DNA of 64,000 nt from Nitrosomonas sp. (GTDB lineage Bacteria; Pseudomonadota; Gammaproteobacteria; Burkholderiales; Nitrosomonadaceae). The number at the start of each line of letters is the position of its first letter. The stretch's first letter is position 1. Position numbers and translations under genes: made by a program. The notes beneath the pieces were generated by a model that worked only from the letters and a program-made list of their open reading frames with translations, was not told where the DNA came from and did no database searches. Positions 1 to 8,530 of this stretch are shown piece after piece. The stretch is from the NCBI GenBank assembly GCA_016710135.1, contig JADJLM010000001.1, positions 434,001-498,000 of the forward strand, in the 5' to 3' direction.

Positions 1-3000
1 TGTTCGACCGATGAGCTGATAGCCACCGGGGCCTTCCATGCCATAGATACACAAATAGGCACCGCCGATACCCACCGCATTTTCAGGCGTCCAAGTGCGC
101 GCTGGATTGTATTTGGTGGTTACTAGCCGATGCCGTGGGTCAAGTGGCGTGGCAACGGGTGCACCCAAATACACATCACCTAAACCCATGACGAGATAGC
201 TCGCGTCGAATATGATTTGCTTAACCTTATCAACGTGATCGAGGCCATTGATGCGGCGAATGAATTCGATATTACTCGGATACCAGGGCGCTGCTGGGCG
301 CACCACGCGGTTATATTTTTCGATGGCGACTTGCGTCGAGGGGTCATCCCAAGAAAGTGGCAGATGGATGATGCGCGAGGGAATATTCATGTCGTCTAGC
401 GCAGGTAATTGCGATTCGCAAGCCATTAACCAAGCGAGCAATGCATCGCGCGTTCGAATACTCGCATCAAAGTGAATCTGCAGCGACCGAATACCAGGCG
501 TTAAATCAATAATACCTTGCGCCTGAGTCTCAATAAGTGTCATTAATGCATGAATGCGAAAACGTAAATTGAGATCGAGGATAGGGGAACCATATTCCAC
601 TAACAGATATTTATCCCCAGCCTGGCGATAAGTGACTTGCACTTGATTCGCTTGTTCTGGGATTCGCTGTAGGATGGGATGACCCAAATAATCTGCGATG
701 GAAGTCGAAGCAGATGCTGGTGCTGGATCGAGATGCTGGATCAACCGATTTTGCTGTGTTTCCAATATCTGCGCATTTTCTAAGGAAAGTGGCCGGAAAC
801 GGATGCGATCGCCGGGCCTTAGTTGCCCTATTTTCCAGAGTTCTGCCGCAATGATCGTCGCTGGACAAACGAAACCCCCTAAACTAGGCCCATCAGGGCC
901 GAGAATAATCGGCATGTCGCCGGTAAAATCGATAGTACCGATTGCATAGGCGTTATCGTGAATATTGGAAGGGTGTAATCCAGCTTCGCCGCCATCGGGT
1001 CTTGCCCATTGCGGTTTTGGGCCAATCAGTCTGACCCCGGTGCGGCTCGAGTGATGGTGAACTTTCCAATCGGTTGCAAAGAATTGCTCGATGTCAGCTT
1101 GGGTAAAAAAATCTGGTGCGCCATGCGGACCATAAAGCACAAAAATTTCCCAATCATGGGTATAACTAGGAATGATGGCCTCACGCAGTTTTTGTGAGAT
1201 AAAAGATTTTACTGGTTTGACCGATAACACATCGCCCGATTGTAGGGCGCGACCTGCGTGTCCACCAAATTGCCCGAGCATGAACGTTGATCGGCTACCG
1301 AGGTAATGAGGCACTTGAATACCCCCTTGTACGGCGAGATAAACGCGACTTCCGACAGAGCCGACTTTACCCATTTTTAGCAAGGCACCCGCGCGAACAG
1401 CGTGTGATTGCCATAGCGCAAGCGGTTCATTATCGAGAAAAGCCTCGATCGGTGCGCCACAGAGTGCAATCACGCTAGCGCAATTAAAGCGCAATGTTGG
1501 TCCGGTGAGCGTGATTTCAAGTCCAGCTAAATGTTCAGGATTGTTGACCAATCGATTGGCCAACCGGAAGGCCAATGAGTCCATCGGACCAGAGGGCGGG
1601 ACACCGACATTCCAATATCCGAGCCTGCCGGGGTAATCTTGTACCGCTGTTTGCGTACCAGGATCAAGCACATCGAGGGTGTTCGCTAAATAAGCAAATT
1701 GACTTAGAAATTGCGTGCTGACCTGACCTGTTTGAAATACATTACTGCTGATGACTTGTTTAAGATAGCTGAGGTTGGTTTCAATGCCATACAAAGTAGT
1801 TTCGTGAAGCGCGGTTATTAAGTTGGTTATCGCTGCAGTTCGGGTTGGTGCATGCACAATCATTTTGGCGATCATGGGATCGTAGAAAGCGGATAGCTCG
1901 GTGCCGTTTTCAATCCAGGTTTCAACACGGCAGGATTGAGGAAATGCGACATGCGTCAGCGTGCCACAGCACGGTTGAAAATTTTTAGCTGCATTTTCAG
2001 CATAAATTCTTGCTTGAATAGCAACGCCTTGAGGCTTAATCGCGAATGTGGTGAGTGGTGGTAGCTCTCCTGCGGTTTGTTTTACCATCCATTCGACGAG
2101 ATCTATCCCAGTCACGGCTTCAGTGATGCCATGTTCTACTTGTAGGCGCGTGTTGACTTCGAGAAAATAAAACTGCTGAGTTTGGGTATCAAAGATATAT
2201 TCAACGGTGCCGGCTGATTCATAGTGTATGGCTTGACCGAGTTTGACCGCGGTATTCAACAGGGCTGTGCGGATAGCCGGCGAGAGATTGGGTGCAGGCG
2301 TTTCTTCGATTACTTTTTGGTTTCGGCGTTGTAACGAGCAGTCGCGTTCACCGAGTGCAATAACACCACCTTTTCCATCGCCAAAGATTTGCACCTCGAT
2401 GTGGCGAGCTTGAGCAATATATTTTTCAAGGAAAAGCCCTGATTCTTTGAAATGGGTGGCAGCCAGTTTTTTAACCGCCTCATAGTTATTAATTAATTCC
2501 ACTTCATTTGTGCATAGCCGCATCCCGATACCGCCACCTCCAGCCGTACTTTTGAGCATCACTGGGTAGCCAATCGTGTGGGCATGACGACAGGCCGCTT
2601 CAACATCGGATAACAAATCAGTACCGGGCAATAGTGGCACTTGGTTTTGTTGCGCAATGCTGCGTGCGGTATGCTTTAACCCAAAAATTCGGATTTGCTC
2701 GGGCGTAGGCCCGATAAAGTGGATGCCCCGTTGTGCACAGGCTTCAGCAAAATCAGGGTTTTCACTGAGAAAACCATAACCCGGGTGAATTGCTTCAGCT
2801 TGGGCTTGCATGGCAATCTCTATAATTTTGTTAATATCCAAATAACTTTCAGCAACTGCACCGCTGCCAATGCAGTAAGCTTCGTCGCTTTCATCGACGT
2901 GGCGCGATAAATGGTCTGCATCGGTATAAACCGCGATACTGGCGACGTTCAATCGACGTAACGTACGCATGATGCGACAGGCAATCGCACCCCGGTTGGC

Positions 3001-3021
3001 AATGAGAATTTTTTTAAACAT
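1..3021 (-). CDS. Biotin-dependent carboxylase of the urea carboxylase family, probably guanidine carboxylase (C-terminus outside window)
   Basis: The frame is open from the ATG at 3021 to the window edge, giving 1007 codons with no net frameshift. The start follows an AGGAAG ribosome binding site. Residues 1-450 are a biotin carboxylase with ATP-grasp: the start reads MFKKILIANRGAIACRI, followed by a glycine-rich STAGGGGIGM loop and an HIEVQIFGDGKGG segment. The rest resembles the AHS2 and then AHS1 carboxyltransferase domains (for example VPPSGPMDS and GPDGPSLGGFVCPATI). The biotinyl domain should lie beyond the left edge. It is the last visible gene of a permease, deiminase, carboxylase operon headed by a guanidine-I riboswitch. 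Family knowledge: enzymes in this setting carboxylate guanidine to carboxyguanidine, whereas true urea carboxylases make allophanate. Guanidine as substrate is inferred from context. Confidence 0.9.
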   Translation of the reverse strand, partial: MFKKILIANRGAIACRIMRTLRRLNVASIAVYTDADHLSRHVDESDEAYCIGSGAVAESYLDINKIIEIAMQAQAEAIHPGYGFLSENPDFAEACAQRGIHFIGPTPEQIRIFGLKHTARSIAQQNQVPLLPGTDLLSDVEAACRHAHTIGYPVMLKSTAGGGGIGMRLCTNEVELINNYEAVKKLAATHFKESGLFLEKYIAQARHIEVQIFGDGKGGVIALGERDCSLQRRNQKVIEETPAPNLSPAIRTALLNTAVKLGQAIHYESAGTVEYIFDTQTQQFYFLEVNTRLQVEHGITEAVTGIDLVEWMVKQTAGELPPLTTFAIKPQGVAIQARIYAENAAKNFQPCCGTLTHVAFPQSCRVETWIENGTELSAFYDPMIAKMIVHAPTRTAAITNLITALHETTLYGIETNLSYLKQVISSNVFQTGQVSTQFLSQFAYLANTLDVLDPGTQTAVQDYPGRLGYWNVGVPPSGPMDSLAFRLANRLVNNPEHLAGLEITLTGPTLRFNCASVIALCGAPIEAFLDNEPLALWQSHAVRAGALLKMGKVGSVGSRVYLAVQGGIQVPHYLGSRSTFMLGQFGGHAGRALQSGDVLSVKPVKSFISQKLREAIIPSYTHDWEIFVLYGPHGAPDFFTQADIEQFFATDWKVHHHSSRTGVRLIGPKPQWARPDGGEAGLHPSNIHDNAYAIGTIDFTGDMPIILGPDGPSLGGFVCPATIIAAELWKIGQLRPGDRIRFRPLSLENAQILETQQNRLIQHLDPAPASASTSIADYLGHPILQRIPEQANQVQVTYRQAGDKYLLVEYGSPILDLNLRFRIHALMTLIETQAQGIIDLTPGIRSLQIHFDASIRTRDALLAWLMACESQLPALDDMNIPSRIIHLPLSWDDPSTQVAIEKYNRVVRPAAPWYPSNIEFIRRINGLDHVDKVKQIIFDASYLVMGLGDVYLGAPVATPLDPRHRLVTTKYNPARTWTPENAVGIGGAYLCIYGMEGPGGYQLIGRT

Positions 3022-3060
3022 GACGATTCTTCCTGTGAATGATGGCGTAGTTAACTTGGC

Positions 3061-3731
3061 TTAAGCGCAAGGCGAATCCCAAACGAGCAAGCGAATCGGT
3101 GTCGGGTTATAGGCATTGCAGGGGTTGTTTAATTGAGGGCAATTCGATATCAACACCAACACATCCATTTCAGCACGCATTTCAACATACTTGCCCGGTG
3201 CTGAAACTCCATCGCTAAACGTTAGATCACCGGATTCGGTTACTGGGACATTCATGAAAAAATTGATATTGCTCGGCAAGTCTCGCTTATTCATCCCCAG
3301 TTGATTAAAAATGGGTTCGGTTGCCAGCGCATATAAGAAATTATCGCGGCAACTGTGCATCGGAAATTTTTCTAACGCATAGCGGACCGTATTACTTTCT
3401 GCAGCGCAAGCGCCACCTAAGGTATCGTGGCGACCACAGGTATCGGCGATAATGGTCAATAAGATGTTTCCAACATTGGAATAGAGCTTACTGTTTGTCG
3501 TGAGATATACATTCGACTGGTTGCGGATGGTGTCTGTGGCGCTGTAGCGTTCTAGCGGTTGATGCGCATTAAAAATAAGGTATCGACTGCCTGATTTCCT
3601 GCTAAATCGACGATACGGAAAATTTGACCGTGTTGAATGACCTTACTCCAGGGTTCTCCTGCGGGGCAGATTTCATCGGTAATCGCTGTGTTAGGCGTTA
3701 AATGACTTTCGATGTAGCGTTGATGGCTCAT
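3061..3731 (-). CDS. Carboxyguanidine deiminase subunit (DUF1989, urea carboxylase-associated protein), frameshifted
   Basis: The reading frame begins at ATG 3731 (MSHQRYIESHLTPNT) and is interrupted near 3574-3578. A run of five T on the coding strand should be six to give DTLFFNAHQPLERY. It then continues in another frame through an ITADT-like segment (IIADTCGRHDTLGG) to the TAA at 3061. Restored length is about 223 residues, normal for the DUF1989 family. Family knowledge: the two DUF1989 proteins next to guanidine carboxylase form a heteromeric carboxyguanidine deiminase that yields allophanate and ammonia. Its ATG overlaps the stop of the upstream partner gene (ATGA), so they are translationally coupled. 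The frameshift is in a homopolymer and is probably a sequence error. Confidence 0.82.
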
Positions 3732-4460
3732 TGTGGTCCTCCGTTCAAGCAATAGAAGTGCTGGGTATTGTGTCGACCCCTAATATTTTCAGGACGCTGT
3801 GAGCAGGGCCACTGGGTTGCCGGTTGTGTGGGGAATATCGATAATTGGACCGGCCCAGGCGCGTAGGTTGGCGCCGTATCGAGGGGGTGAGGTGCCATCG
3901 AAAGCACGACTAAGGTATTCATTTCAAAACTCAGATCAACCGATGCGTTGGGGGAACGGTGGTCACGCTGAAAAGTGAGTTGACCCTCTTGATTGGCAGT
4001 GACTTTACTGAAAAAGTTGATGTTGGCAACGACATCCCGCAAACCGAGACCCCATTTGCCTAGTTCAATTAATATCCCATCCAATCCACTACGAAACACC
4101 TGATTGCGATGCGCTTGATAGCGAGCTGTGCCGTATTTCTGCGCAATAAGCTTGGCATCACTTAGACCACAAACTGTGTCGTGCCAACCCACCGAATCCG
4201 CAGTGATACAGCAAAAAAATTCTTCCCATATCCGAGTAACAGGCATGTCCTTGCGTTAGATAAAAGGTATGCTGAGCTTTTAAAGTATCTGCCATGTTGT
4301 AACGCTCGAGCTTTTCTTCTTGATTGTAGAAGAGTGCTGCTATGTTAGCATTTCCATCGATATCGGTTAATCTTAGCGTAGTGCCACGGCGCAAGATGCC
4401 TGACCAATGGCAGCCTCCTGGGATAGTTAATTTCCAATCAATGTTAGGATTGTGTTCCAT
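3728..4460 (-). CDS. Carboxyguanidine deiminase subunit (DUF1989, urea carboxylase-associated protein), frameshifted
   Basis: This is the second DUF1989 protein of the operon, starting at ATG 4460 (MEHNPNIDWKLTIPGG). The frame changes at about 4212-4218, where seven A on the plus strand (T on the coding strand) should be six to read GRIFCCITADSVGWHDT. Restored length is about 243 residues. The start overlaps the 3' end of the permease gene by 17 bases and the stop overlaps the next ATG by four, so the three genes are one transcript. Role as for its partner: hydrolysis of carboxyguanidine to allophanate plus ammonia, with allophanate hydrolase expected just outside the window. The paralogue pair shares the FFxxVxxNxxGxLTF type of segment (INFFSKVTANQEGQLTF here). 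Confidence 0.82.
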
Positions 4461-5889
4461 GTTTTTCTCCTTTTATCAAGATAACCAAGGTTGTTAGTAC
4501 TAGAATGCCAGCTAAAACGAGCGGTACTGCCCAGAGTTGCCACCAAGGCGCATCAGGTGCAGCCATATATGAGCGCGGCCAAGCAATATTGATGAGTTCA
4601 AAAACAGACCATAAGAAAGCGATACTGTTGATAATTAAACCCCAAATCCCCAATTTGAGTTCTCCTAAAGCAGGATTCCAACGTCCCGTGAGGCGGCTGA
4701 ATAAAGCAACGCCGGTTGTTGTCGCAAACATCGCATATAACCCTCCGGTACCGAATGAGATAATGGTTGCAACGGCTTCATCGCTCAGTCCGAGCATTAA
4801 ACCCATGCTGGCAAGTACCACGGTAGCGAGGATGGCATGATGCGGTGTGCCATGATGGGACACTATGCTGAGCTGCGAAGGTAATATCCCCTCACGGGCC
4901 ATCGAGAATACGATGCGCGAGGTATATTTGACGACCGATGCACCACAAGCTAAGAAAGCAATAATGACGATCAGTAAAAAGGGCTTTTCAGCCCAGGCGC
5001 CGATGTGAGTTGAGATGAGTGGTGTAATCGGATCAAAGGTTGAACTGGTTTTAGAAAGTACTTCATGATCAACCGATAAAGTTAATGCGGCAGAATTAAA
5101 GACTACCACAGTGCCAACTGCAAGGAGGGAAAGGAATACAGCCCGGGGGACGGAATGTTTAGGCTGATGAGTTTCTTCCGATGTGGTTGAACACGCATCA
5201 AAGCCTATGAATGCCCATCCGGCTATTGCTAAAGCTGCTAAAAAGGCGGATAGCTGATTGGGTGCGGTGCCCGTTCCTAAATGCTGGAAAAGTTCAGAAA
5301 TGGGAAGTTCTCTAAAGAATAAAAATAGGAGTAGCGCCATTCCAAAGGAGCCGACGATTTCTGCGTAAACGCCCATGGCGATGATGCCTTTAAAAAATTT
5401 AACTGGTGCCAGGTTGATTGCAAGGCATAGCAATAAAAAGGCAATACCCCACCCGACCATCGCAATACCCGATTCGCTGTTTAAACCAAAGAGGATCGCT
5501 AACCAGATTCCACCGGTGTAGGCTGTAGTCGTTAACATCGCGATGGTTGAGCTGACATAAATGGCACCTGCGTATTGGCCAGTGATCCGACCGCATAATA
5601 AATGAGCCCATTTATAAGCGCCACCAGCAATTGGGAATTGCGAAGCGAGTTCGGCATAAACGGTTGCCACAAATAATTGCATGGTAAGACAGATAATGAG
5701 TGCTGCAAACCAACCACCACCGGTTACTTGCGCTTGCACGCCTACGATTGCATAGAGCCCAACGACGGGAGATACCACGGCAAATCCAAGTGTAAAGCTA
5801 TTCCAGATACCCATATTTCGGTTGAGTGTTTCGTCGGTATTTATGGATGAACTAGGCAATGGTTGTTTAAAGTTTTGTGGATGTTCCAT
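4444..5889 (-). CDS. APC-superfamily permease, probable guanidine importer
   Basis: The product is a 481-residue integral membrane protein with about twelve hydrophobic segments. Its N-terminal part matches the amino acid/polyamine/organocation family: NMGIWNSFTLGFAVVSPVVG, then GGGWFAALI and FPIAGGAYKWA. It is the first gene after the guanidine-I riboswitch and overlaps the first deiminase gene, so its cargo is likely guanidine or a related compound. Family members beside urea carboxylase are often labelled urea or amino acid permeases, so substrate is inference from context. The start at 5889 follows the AGGAG in the sequence complementary to 5895-5905. Confidence 0.85.
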   Translation of the reverse strand: MEHPQNFKQPLPSSSINTDETLNRNMGIWNSFTLGFAVVSPVVGLYAIVGVQAQVTGGGWFAALIICLTMQLFVATVYAELASQFPIAGGAYKWAHLLCGRITGQYAGAIYVSSTIAMLTTTAYTGGIWLAILFGLNSESGIAMVGWGIAFLLLCLAINLAPVKFFKGIIAMGVYAEIVGSFGMALLLFLFFRELPISELFQHLGTGTAPNQLSAFLAALAIAGWAFIGFDACSTTSEETHQPKHSVPRAVFLSLLAVGTVVVFNSAALTLSVDHEVLSKTSSTFDPITPLISTHIGAWAEKPFLLIVIIAFLACGASVVKYTSRIVFSMAREGILPSQLSIVSHHGTPHHAILATVVLASMGLMLGLSDEAVATIISFGTGGLYAMFATTTGVALFSRLTGRWNPALGELKLGIWGLIINSIAFLWSVFELINIAWPRSYMAAPDAPWWQLWAVPLVLAGILVLTTLVILIKGEKHGTQS

Positions 5890-5967
5890 TGCATTACTCC
5901 TGGTTGATGTAGGAAAACCAGAACCCTTTACTCAGGGAATCATGATTACGTAAAAAAATGCAACGCA

Positions 5968-6001
5968 CCGATTCTGATTCTTGAATTGGAATCTGATTCG
6001 G
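5968..6001. repeat. Imperfect inverted repeat in the permease leader
   Basis: Arms CCGATTCTGATTC (5968-5980) and GAATCTGATTCGG (5989-6001) flank an 8-base loop with two mismatched pairs. It lies between the riboswitch aptamer and the permease start. No T-run follows on either strand, so it is not a standard intrinsic terminator. It could be a transcript-stabilising hairpin or a protein site. Confidence 0.5.
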
Positions 6002-6138
6002 ATAGCGTGATTTTCGCGGGTATTGGGTTTTGTGGCTACAGGTAAAACTGCAAAGAAAATGACATTCTTTTCATGTGATGGCATAACTAAAGCTCCATTT
6101 AAATAAAACACAGAGAGTCGTAATGTTTAAAACATTTG

Positions 6139-6243
6139 CGATCTCCCGGGCTTTTATCCCTCCGTGGAGCTTCGTTATGAACGAAGCCAGAAACTCTCGG
6201 ACCAGCACTTCTTCCTTTATCGAAAGTAGTCGGAACCCTAGTT
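6139..6243 (-). promoter_or_regulatory. Guanidine-I (ykkC) riboswitch aptamer
   Basis: Reading the minus strand from 6243, the characteristic blocks occur in the right order and spacing: CTAGGGTTCCG, CTGGTCCGAGAG, a variable GC hairpin (TGGCTTCGTTCATAACGAAGC), ACGGAGGGATAAAAGCC and CGGGAGA. These match the conserved core of the ykkC class that senses guanidinium. It sits about 250 bases upstream of the permease ATG, leading the permease, deiminase and carboxylase genes. No U-run terminator is visible after it. A GACTCTCT stretch at about 6112-6119 could pair with the GTCCGAGAGT of the aptamer as an alternative structure; that pairing is a guess. Confidence 0.93.
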
Positions 6244-6245
6244 TG

Positions 6246-6283
6246 CTATAACACCAATCAATATCGTTTGATGTATTGATTGG
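6246..6283 (-). promoter_or_regulatory. Probable promoter of the guanidine operon with a perfect palindrome over the -35 region
   Basis: A -10-like TTATAG (minus strand, 6251-6246) lies just upstream of the aptamer's first conserved bases. Directly upstream is a perfect 10-base inverted repeat, CCAATCAATA at 6254-6263 and TATTGATTGG at 6274-6283, with a 10-base spacer. It would cover the -35 position, and no good -35 hexamer is present. This suggests an activator or repressor site. The factor is unknown. Confidence 0.45.
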
Positions 6284-6464
6284 ATTTTGATGTCGTCTCT
6301 CTAAAAAACTATTCGATGCAATGGTTAGTGATGACTAATTTGACTCAATGCATTTGCTGAGAATGTAACGAGTTTTAAGAAATTTAGCAATTTATTTTGG
6401 TGAATTATATTTTTGGGTAAATTTTCTGAGTATTCAAATATTAATTCCTACCACCCAAACAGCA

Positions 6465-6490
6465 AGAGGCAGACTAAGTAGTCTGCCTCT
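6465..6490. terminator. Strong palindromic hairpin downstream of the PEP-CTERM gene
   Basis: AGAGGCAGACTA (6465-6476) and TAGTCTGCCTCT (6479-6490) form a perfect 12-base-pair stem with a 2-base centre. It is 68 bases past the stop of the minus-strand gene at 6558-7340. Only a weak T-rich tract follows on the minus strand, so termination is plausible but not certain. Confidence 0.6.
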
Positions 6491-6557
6491 ATATTTAAGC
6501 AAGGTTATGTAGCTTAGATAGTTGAATAGTTTTTTACTCAGCTAAATTGTGAAAATC

Positions 6558-7340
6558 TTAGCTTGCTGCGAGTAGCTTTATGCGCGAATTACGGAAAGTA
6601 TTACGCAACCAAAATCCAAATATAGTAATACCAAACAAAGCTAGTGTGCCTGGTTCAGGTACGGTCACTGGTTCATCACCACTAATTTGGCTGATTTTGA
6701 AATAATCATATTGATCACACGCACTGCGATGACGAGAGCCGCAATTCGTTCTTGAATCAAATTCAGTGGGTGCAATGATTAAATAACGTCCAACCGTGTC
6801 TGGATCCAGATCTTGAGTGGTATTAACAGCAACGTTGCTAAAAGTGAATTTAGTGAATCCCAAACCAGCTAAATCTGAAAAATGTTTACCCGTAAAATCG
6901 TAGTTTGCACCGAGACTATTGCCGCCAATCCAGGCCGTGATGTCTGCATCGGTTGATTTCCAGCCAATTTGAAATCCCGTAAAGAGATAGCTAGGATCAT
7001 AGTGCTGAAAGACGACGAGATCATCTTTGCCACTATTGTCGGTTGCATGGTTTGGCGAACTGCTTTCATTCGAATCGAATTGATTTTTAACGCCAATCCC
7101 CCCAGACCATACGGTTAAAGTTGCTTGAGCGAACGCTCCGGTACCATTGTTATTGTTGGTTGAGTAAGCATTCACTTTGATTTCTTCACCGGTATTGCTG
7201 ATAAATTCACAGGTATTACCAACCCCCGAGTTATTACAATCATCGGTTGATGTATTTAAATTCCAGTGCAGTGGCGTTGCGGCTAAGTGTGTGGTAAAAC
7301 CAATACTGATTAATAATCCGATCGTTAAAATTTTGTTCAT
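6558..7340 (-). CDS. PEP-CTERM sorting-domain exported protein
   Basis: The product is 260 residues with an N-terminal signal peptide (MNKILTIGLLISIGFTTHLAA). It ends in the tripartite PEP-CTERM tail: VPEPGT, a hydrophobic stretch (LALFGITIFGFWL) and a basic terminus (RNTFRNSRIK). The middle is rich in Asn, Ser, Asp and Gly, as usual for these proteins, and has no recognisable enzyme domain. Family knowledge: the tail is recognised by an exosortase, and such proteins are linked to exopolysaccharide and surface or floc formation. A consensus sigma-54 promoter lies 77 bases upstream, matching the known sigma-54/PrsR control of many PEP-CTERM genes. Exosortase itself is not in the window. Confidence 0.9.
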   Translation of the reverse strand: MNKILTIGLLISIGFTTHLAATPLHWNLNTSTDDCNNSGVGNTCEFISNTGEEIKVNAYSTNNNNGTGAFAQATLTVWSGGIGVKNQFDSNESSSPNHATDNSGKDDLVVFQHYDPSYLFTGFQIGWKSTDADITAWIGGNSLGANYDFTGKHFSDLAGLGFTKFTFSNVAVNTTQDLDPDTVGRYLIIAPTEFDSRTNCGSRHRSACDQYDYFKISQISGDEPVTVPEPGTLALFGITIFGFWLRNTFRNSRIKLLAAS

Positions 7341-7416
7341 CGTGATCCTTTTAAGAAAATATTAAAAATGCGGAATCCCTCTTGGCTTACTTAGAGAAAT
7401 TAATAAAAGATTAAAA

Positions 7417-7431
7417 GCAAGTTATGTGCCA
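7417..7431 (-). promoter_or_regulatory. Sigma-54 promoter of the PEP-CTERM gene
   Basis: The minus strand reads TGGCACATAACTTGC followed by TTTT. This is a full match to the RpoN consensus TGGCAC-N5-TTGC. The predicted start of transcription is near 7405, giving a 5' untranslated region of about 65 bases before ATG 7340. Confidence 0.85.
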
Positions 7432-7795
7432 TAAATATAATATCATTAATAAACACTAAGTTAGTTAGTAATGATGGCTATTGAGTGCATCGATTTGTAA
7501 TAAATATCGACAGCGTAAACTGATTCAGTAATGACTTTATTGAAGGAAGCTTAACTTTCCGAGAAATATGAAAAAATTGTAAGAGACTCCTGAGTATTGC
7601 GTTTTCCGAGTCTAAAAGAAGGAAATTGTGGGAATAGCTAGAAAAAATTGTGTTTATTGAGCCTTTGAATTGAGTTCATTGCGTTAAATTAGTATCTAAG
7701 TTTTGCATCACACAGATTGAAGACGTAGCAATTGAATTTCTCCTTGTTTGACAAATAGTGGCTTGAATTAGTTGTACGTGACGAGGCCCCTCATA
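7432..7795. other. AT-rich intergenic region, no coding gene seen
   Basis: Between the sigma-54 promoter and pyrE no reading frame looks coding. A plus-strand TTGACA at 7748-7753 precedes a short GC-rich stretch and the terminator at 7796-7824, so a very short untranslated RNA may be made here. The -10 position is poor. Any activator sites for the sigma-54 promoter should lie in 7432-7550, but none could be named. Confidence 0.4.
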
Positions 7796-7824
7796 CCCTA
7801 CCCGGTGTGGTAGGGTTTTTTTTT
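7796..7824 (+). terminator. Intrinsic terminator on the plus strand, orphan
   Basis: CCCTACC (7796-7802), loop CGGTGT, GGTAGGG (7809-7815), then nine T (7816-7824). It is a textbook intrinsic terminator, but no plus-strand gene precedes it within the window's left part. It may end a small RNA started near 7780, or block antisense transcription into pyrE. Confidence 0.85.
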
Positions 7825-7871
7825 ACAGCAAATTTAGACTTGGTAAAGCAGGAAAGTATTATTTGCTTTAA

Positions 7872-8510
7872 TCACCGGGCGCCATAACGCTCGCGGTAGG
7901 CTTCAATGGCTTGTAAGTTTTGCTGCATATCCGTATTTTTTAAATAATCGACAATATCATCAAGATTGATAATACTGATTACCGGGATATGATGTAAGTT
8001 TTTAACTTCCTGGACCGCAGATATTTTATTTGAGCCTTGCTCTAACCGATCGAGCGCAATGATTACACCACAAGGGATTGCAGGTTCAGCTCGGATGATA
8101 TTGACGGATTCTTGCACTGACGTTCCTGCAGAAATAACATCATCGGCAATGAGTACGCGTCCTCTAAGCGGTGCTCCAATCGTCATACCCCCTTCACCAT
8201 GGTCTTTTAGTTCTTTTCGATTAAAGCAGAAAGGATAGTTGTAACCAAGTTCAGCGAGTGCTATCGCAATGGCGCTTACCAGTGGAATGCCTTTGTAAGC
8301 TGGACCAAATAACATATCAAAGGGAAGTTGGGCAGCAATAATTGCTTTAGCGTAAAATTGGCCTAGTTGACGCAACGCATTACCATTATTAAATAAGCCG
8401 GCATTAAAAAAATAAGGTGATAGTCGACCCGCTTTGGTTTTGAATTCACCGAAACGAAGCACATTGCAGCTAATTGCCAATTCGATAAATGCTTTTTTGT
8501 AATCTGACAT
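7872..8510 (-). CDS. pyrE: Orotate phosphoribosyltransferase
   Basis: The 212-residue protein has typical PyrE length. It carries the FNAGLFNNG and PFCFNRKELKDHGEGG segments and the PRPP-binding loop VLIADDVISAGTSVQES. It converts orotate and PRPP to orotidine 5'-phosphate in pyrimidine synthesis in the cytoplasm. It is divergent from xth, with only 20 bases between the two start codons, so its promoter must overlap the xth coding start or leader. Confidence 0.97.
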   Translation of the reverse strand: MSDYKKAFIELAISCNVLRFGEFKTKAGRLSPYFFNAGLFNNGNALRQLGQFYAKAIIAAQLPFDMLFGPAYKGIPLVSAIAIALAELGYNYPFCFNRKELKDHGEGGMTIGAPLRGRVLIADDVISAGTSVQESVNIIRAEPAIPCGVIIALDRLEQGSNKISAVQEVKNLHHIPVISIINLDDIVDYLKNTDMQQNLQAIEAYRERYGAR

Positions 8511-8530
8511 AGTTTAATTTAGTAGCATAA

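Noticed and set aside
217..1478. Plus-strand frames in the first 3 kb
   Set aside because: All lie antisense to the carboxylase frame, which is open without break from 3021 to the edge.
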